From Verrucomicrobiota bacterium (lineage in GTDB: Bacteria; Verrucomicrobiota; Verrucomicrobiia; Opitutales; UBA953), in the NCBI GenBank assembly GCA_015061905.1, contig SUVQ01000010.1:1-64000 (forward strand): a stretch of DNA of 64,000 bases, written 5' to 3'. The notes below the pieces were generated by a model. It did no database searches. It worked only from the letters and a program-made list of their open reading frames with translations, and was not told the origin of the DNA. Positions 61,741-64,000 of this stretch are shown in pieces. The translations under genes and the position numbers were made by a program. Position 1 is the stretch's first letter. Each line of letters starts with the position of its first letter.

Positions 61741-63666
61741 TTAAAGGGTTTGATTCAAATGAATACGCGGCGGATTTTTCAAAATCCGTCTCAATTCGAT
61801 GCGCCTCTTTTGTAGAGCGAGGAGCTCGGGAGAATCGCCGGGCAAAGATTCCATGCGCCTGTCAAGCTCCCGGCGTTCCCGCTCGCAACTCTTTGAGCAA
61901 AGCCGAGCAAGACACTCGTTGGCGATACTTTCCGCATCTTCCGACGCATTCCGGTCAAAGCCGTTCCCGATGCGAGCGACAAAATCACGTTCTTCGTCCG
62001 TTTCAAGCAAGTCGTGTATGAACGCGGTGCCACGCCACTCCCCTTCCGAAATTTCCGCGAAAATGCGATTGAGAAGGCGGCCTGCGCAGGTAGTTGAATC
62101 AATCCAGCTCGGCGGGATTGTATGAGCAAGCAAGGGAGTAATGTCATCGTGATTGAGTGCGAGGATTAAAATGTCCTCCTCCGCAGTTGTCAAGGGGGAG
62201 TTCCCGCCCGATGTTGCTACGGCTCTTTCGGGAACGCGGACGGATGCGGTTCCGGCGCGCGCACGTTCTTCCGCAACTTTGTTGGCGGAGAATCTGGAAA
62301 AATCCCGTTCCACGGCAAGCCGCTCCAGTCCGGCAATTCGTGCCAGCGTTATCAGACAATCCGTTCGGAAAACCTCGGAAGTCGCTGCAGAAATAATTTC
62401 ATAAATTTCCTCAAGCGCGCTTTGCGTCTGCGCCGGGCTGAGTTTTTCCCGTTCCGGAAAAAACTTTTTAGCAATAAATTGCATCGCGGGAACGGCACTC
62501 CTGAGAATTACGGGAACGCCGCCGACACCGTTTTTCATCAAAAATTCGTCGGGGTCTTTTCCGCCGGGAACACTCAGAAAATGCAAATCCAGCCCGGCTT
62601 TGAACGCAAGCGGAGCAAGGCGCAGTGCCGCCTTTTGCCCGGCAACATCCGCGTCCAGCAAACAATCGAGCCTGTCGCTGTAACGACGCAAAAGCAGAAG
62701 CTGATCTTCCGTGATTCCCGTTCCCTGCCCGGCAACCGCCGTGCGTAAGCCGCAAGTCCAGCAGCGAATGGCATCAAGTTGCCCTTCCACCAACACGAAC
62801 GGAGCGGAAAAGGACTCGTCTGCGGGCTCGGTTCCTTTGCGCCGGTTCACAAAAACATCTTTGGCTTTGTCAATGTTAAACAGCGTTGAACCTTTATGAA
62901 AACATTCCGTTTCGGGAGAATTTATGTATTTGGCGACATTCATTCCGCGACCGTCATCCGGCGTAATTCCCGGAATTTTTCGGGCGGTAAACGCAATCAC
63001 GCGTCCCTGAATATCCGATATCGGAATCATCAGCCGCGCCTCAAAACGGCAAAGCCACGCTTCCGGCGTTTTCGGTGCGCGCTCCATTCCGACAAACATT
63101 CCCGAAGCCGCCAACGCGCGCCCGGAAAAACCTTTCTTTCTCAGTGCTTCAACAAATGCCCGCGTCCCGTTTTTCGGGAGAAATCCGACGCGAAAAGTTC
63201 GTGCCGTTTCCGCGTCAAATCCGCGTTCCCGCGTCCAATATTCGCGCACCTTGGCAGAGATTTCGTTTTCTCGGCGAAAACACTCCGAAAAATATCCGGC
63301 GGCGAACTCGTGAATATCAAAAAGCTCTCCGCGCATCGAGCGCTCTCCGTTCCCGCCGGACGCGCCCTTTTCGTATTCAACGGTGATTCCGAAGCGTTTG
63401 GCAACGCGCTCGACCGACTCCGCAAAAGTCAGATTCTCACGCACCATTAAAAATTTAAAAATATCCCCGCCCTGTCCGGTGCTGAAGCAGTAATAAAATC
63501 CTTTTTCCGGATCTACAAAAAAGGACGGCGTATTTTCGTTCGCAAACGGACTGAGCCCTTTCCACTTCGAGCCGGAACGCCGCAAACCCGTATAATCCCC
63601 GATAAACGCCACGATGTCGGCGCGGGAACGGATTTCGTCAATACTTCTTCTGGAAATTAAAGGCAC
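61741..63666 (-). CDS. dnaG: DNA primase DnaG with degenerate zinc-binding domain
   Basis: DnaG, 641 residues from GTG 63666, makes RNA primers at the replication fork. The N-terminal domain aligns with CHC2 zinc domains but has [11 protein letters not shown] and [11 protein letters not shown], where most primases have CPFH-type and YHCFGCG wording. Three of four zinc ligands are thus replaced (C to S, H to A, last C to T). The TOPRIM domain ([11 protein letters not shown] near 291-301, [14 protein letters not shown] near 334-347) is intact, and a helicase-binding C-terminal region is present. GTG gives the usual start; a longer frame to 63744 runs into the leader repeat. Confidence 0.93.
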   Translation of the reverse strand: MPLISRRSIDEIRSRADIVAFIGDYTGLRRSGSKWKGLSPFANENTPSFFVDPEKGFYYCFSTGQGGDIFKFLMVRENLTFAESVERVAKRFGITVEYEKGASGGNGERSMRGELFDIHEFAAGYFSECFRRENEISAKVREYWTRERGFDAETARTFRVGFLPKNGTRAFVEALRKKGFSGRALAASGMFVGMERAPKTPEAWLCRFEARLMIPISDIQGRVIAFTARKIPGITPDDGRGMNVAKYINSPETECFHKGSTLFNIDKAKDVFVNRRKGTEPADESFSAPFVLVEGQLDAIRCWTCGLRTAVAGQGTGITEDQLLLLRRYSDRLDCLLDADVAGQKAALRLAPLAFKAGLDLHFLSVPGGKDPDEFLMKNGVGGVPVILRSAVPAMQFIAKKFFPEREKLSPAQTQSALEEIYEIISAATSEVFRTDCLITLARIAGLERLAVERDFSRFSANKVAEERARAGTASVRVPERAVATSGGNSPLTTAEEDILILALNHDDITPLLAHTIPPSWIDSTTCAGRLLNRIFAEISEGEWRGTAFIHDLLETDEERDFVARIGNGFDRNASEDAESIANECLARLCSKSCERERRELDRRMESLPGDSPELLALQKRRIELRRILKNPPRIHLNQTL

Positions 63667-63699
63667 GGCAGATGAAAGCGCGGAATCTTGCCAAACATT

Positions 63700-63890
63700 T
63701 GCCCTGCCCGCAAATTGAAATTTGTTGCCCGGAACGAGCAACAAATGCTGAAAAGCTGAAGAGCCTAGAAGTTTGGTTGTTTCGCTCGCGAAACAAGGAA
63801 AAGAATCTTTTTTATTTTATAAAAGTAAAACGCTCGGCGAAGTCGATTAAACTTTTCAGTTCCTCAGCTTTTAAACATTTGCCGAAGCGT
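63700..63890 (-). repeat. Dispersed multi-hairpin repeat, copy C (upstream of dnaG)
   Basis: Read on the minus strand it has, in order, TTCGGCAAATGTTTAAAAGC, GACTTCGCCGAG, AAAGATTCTTTTCC, GTTTCGCGAGCGAAAC, CAGCATTTGTTGC..GCAACAA and ATTTCAATTTGCGGGC, matching copy A point by point and ending about 35 bp before the dnaG start. It sits in the dnaG/MBL divergent spacer. Each module forms a small hairpin. Confidence 0.75.
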
Positions 63891-63915
63891 TGATGATTCC
63901 GTAAGTTTTCCCGTT

Positions 63916-64000
63916 ATGCAAATTACCGACTTGAATTGCGCCAAAGATATCGGTGCCAATTGTCTCCTGGCAGAAATCGGAAACTTTCGCATTCTTTTCG
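63916..64000 (+). CDS. MBL-fold metallo-hydrolase, N-terminal fragment
   Basis: The frame starts at ATG 63916 and runs off the window after 28 residues (IGANCLLAEIGNFRILF at 12-28). The wording fits the first strands of beta-lactamase-fold hydrolases with RNase J or beta-CASP relatives, where GANxxLLE and G-x-x-ILxD precede the HxHxDH site. That site is outside the window, so this is a partial and tentative call. Confidence 0.5.
   Translation, partial: MQITDLNCAKDIGANCLLAEIGNFRILF

Larger units (their letters stand above)
240..63630. repeat. Highly iterated octamer CGGGAACG, whole window
   Basis: The word CGGGAACG or its complement CGTTCCCG recurs throughout the window. A hand count of the 7-base core GGGAACG/CGTTCCC gives about 215 copies, about 116 reading GGGAACG on the plus strand and 100 reading CGTTCCC. 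Nearly all have C before GGG; exceptions lie near 4446, 29155, 45735 and 62711. Inside genes it is read in every frame, giving Ala-Gly-Thr, Arg-Glu-Arg, Gly-Asn, Val-Pro, Phe-Pro or Arg-Ser-Arg, so codon use does not explain it. It also lies between genes and in terminator stems. Near-equal orientation argues against a polar role such as Chi. A DNA uptake sequence is the best analogy, but function is inferred. Confidence 0.9.

Noticed and set aside
240-63630. The octamer as a Chi or KOPS-like polar signal
   Set aside because: The two orientations are nearly equal in number and mixed along the window, unlike polar replication or recombination signals.
1-64000. CRISPR array, prophage, insertion sequence or rRNA operon
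   Set aside because: No regularly spaced repeats, transposase, phage structural genes or rRNA sequence were found.

Overview
The window looks like a chromosomal segment from a bacterium of the PVC superphylum, most likely Verrucomicrobiota. It carries a PEP-CTERM surface protein, a short Chlamydia-like HemA, a dnaG-rpoD pair, a GH109-type glycosidase with a sugar kinase, and dispersed repeat scraps of a kind I associate with Planctomycete and Verrucomicrobia genomes. This placement is an inference: there is no rRNA gene to settle it. Most genes are housekeeping genes in short operons with 0-30 bp gaps or ATGA overlaps.

Layout. 1-7200: end of a PhoU-like protein, a SulP transporter, gatB (minus), then ruvB, a cytochrome c assembly-like protein and hemA. 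7200-16920: a sodium-dependent transporter, rho, an unknown 593-aa protein, two tandem U32-like paralogues (minus), an ExbD-like protein, a CPBP protease, an unknown and rpe. 16980-24220: an envelope block with an LPP20-like lipoprotein, a DUF4384 protein, an LRR-caspase protein, an FGE-domain protein, an amidase and murJ. 24260-29220: four unknown, mostly secreted genes (minus), poor in the motif described below. 29380-32770: argF, tkt and a 49-aa membrane protein. 33000-34420: a PEP-CTERM protein and a tandem 260-bp repeat. 34420-42130: purB, and divergently a six-gene cluster clpP-rhomboid-prc-oleD-like-unknown-ppx behind a sigma-54-type promoter. 42440-45980: tRNA-Gly, an iron alcohol dehydrogenase, folP and panE. 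46160-50220: a YihY-like protein and an ECF sigma/anti-sigma operon with two secreted proteins. 50360-57730: a sugar porter, a thioredoxin-like protein, ribD, GH109, an N-acetylhexosamine kinase and an unknown. 57770-64000: a NhaD-type antiporter, rpoD, dnaG and the start of an MBL-fold gene.

The strongest unexplained signal is a short word, CGGGAACG (complement CGTTCCCG). By hand I count roughly 215 copies of its 7-base core, about one per 300 bp, on both strands in near-equal numbers, in all reading frames and between genes. Chance would give about ten. At least five intrinsic terminators have stems made of two inverted copies. That is the arrangement known for the DNA uptake sequences of Neisseria and Pasteurellaceae, so I propose it as a candidate uptake sequence in a lineage where none is established.

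Other points for follow-up are a dispersed multi-hairpin repeat found three times, each time between divergent genes and pointing at ruvB, tkt or dnaG; the LRR-caspase/FGE operon; the unknown four-gene secreted operon; a primase that has lost most zinc ligands; and a GalNAc-scavenging gene pair.
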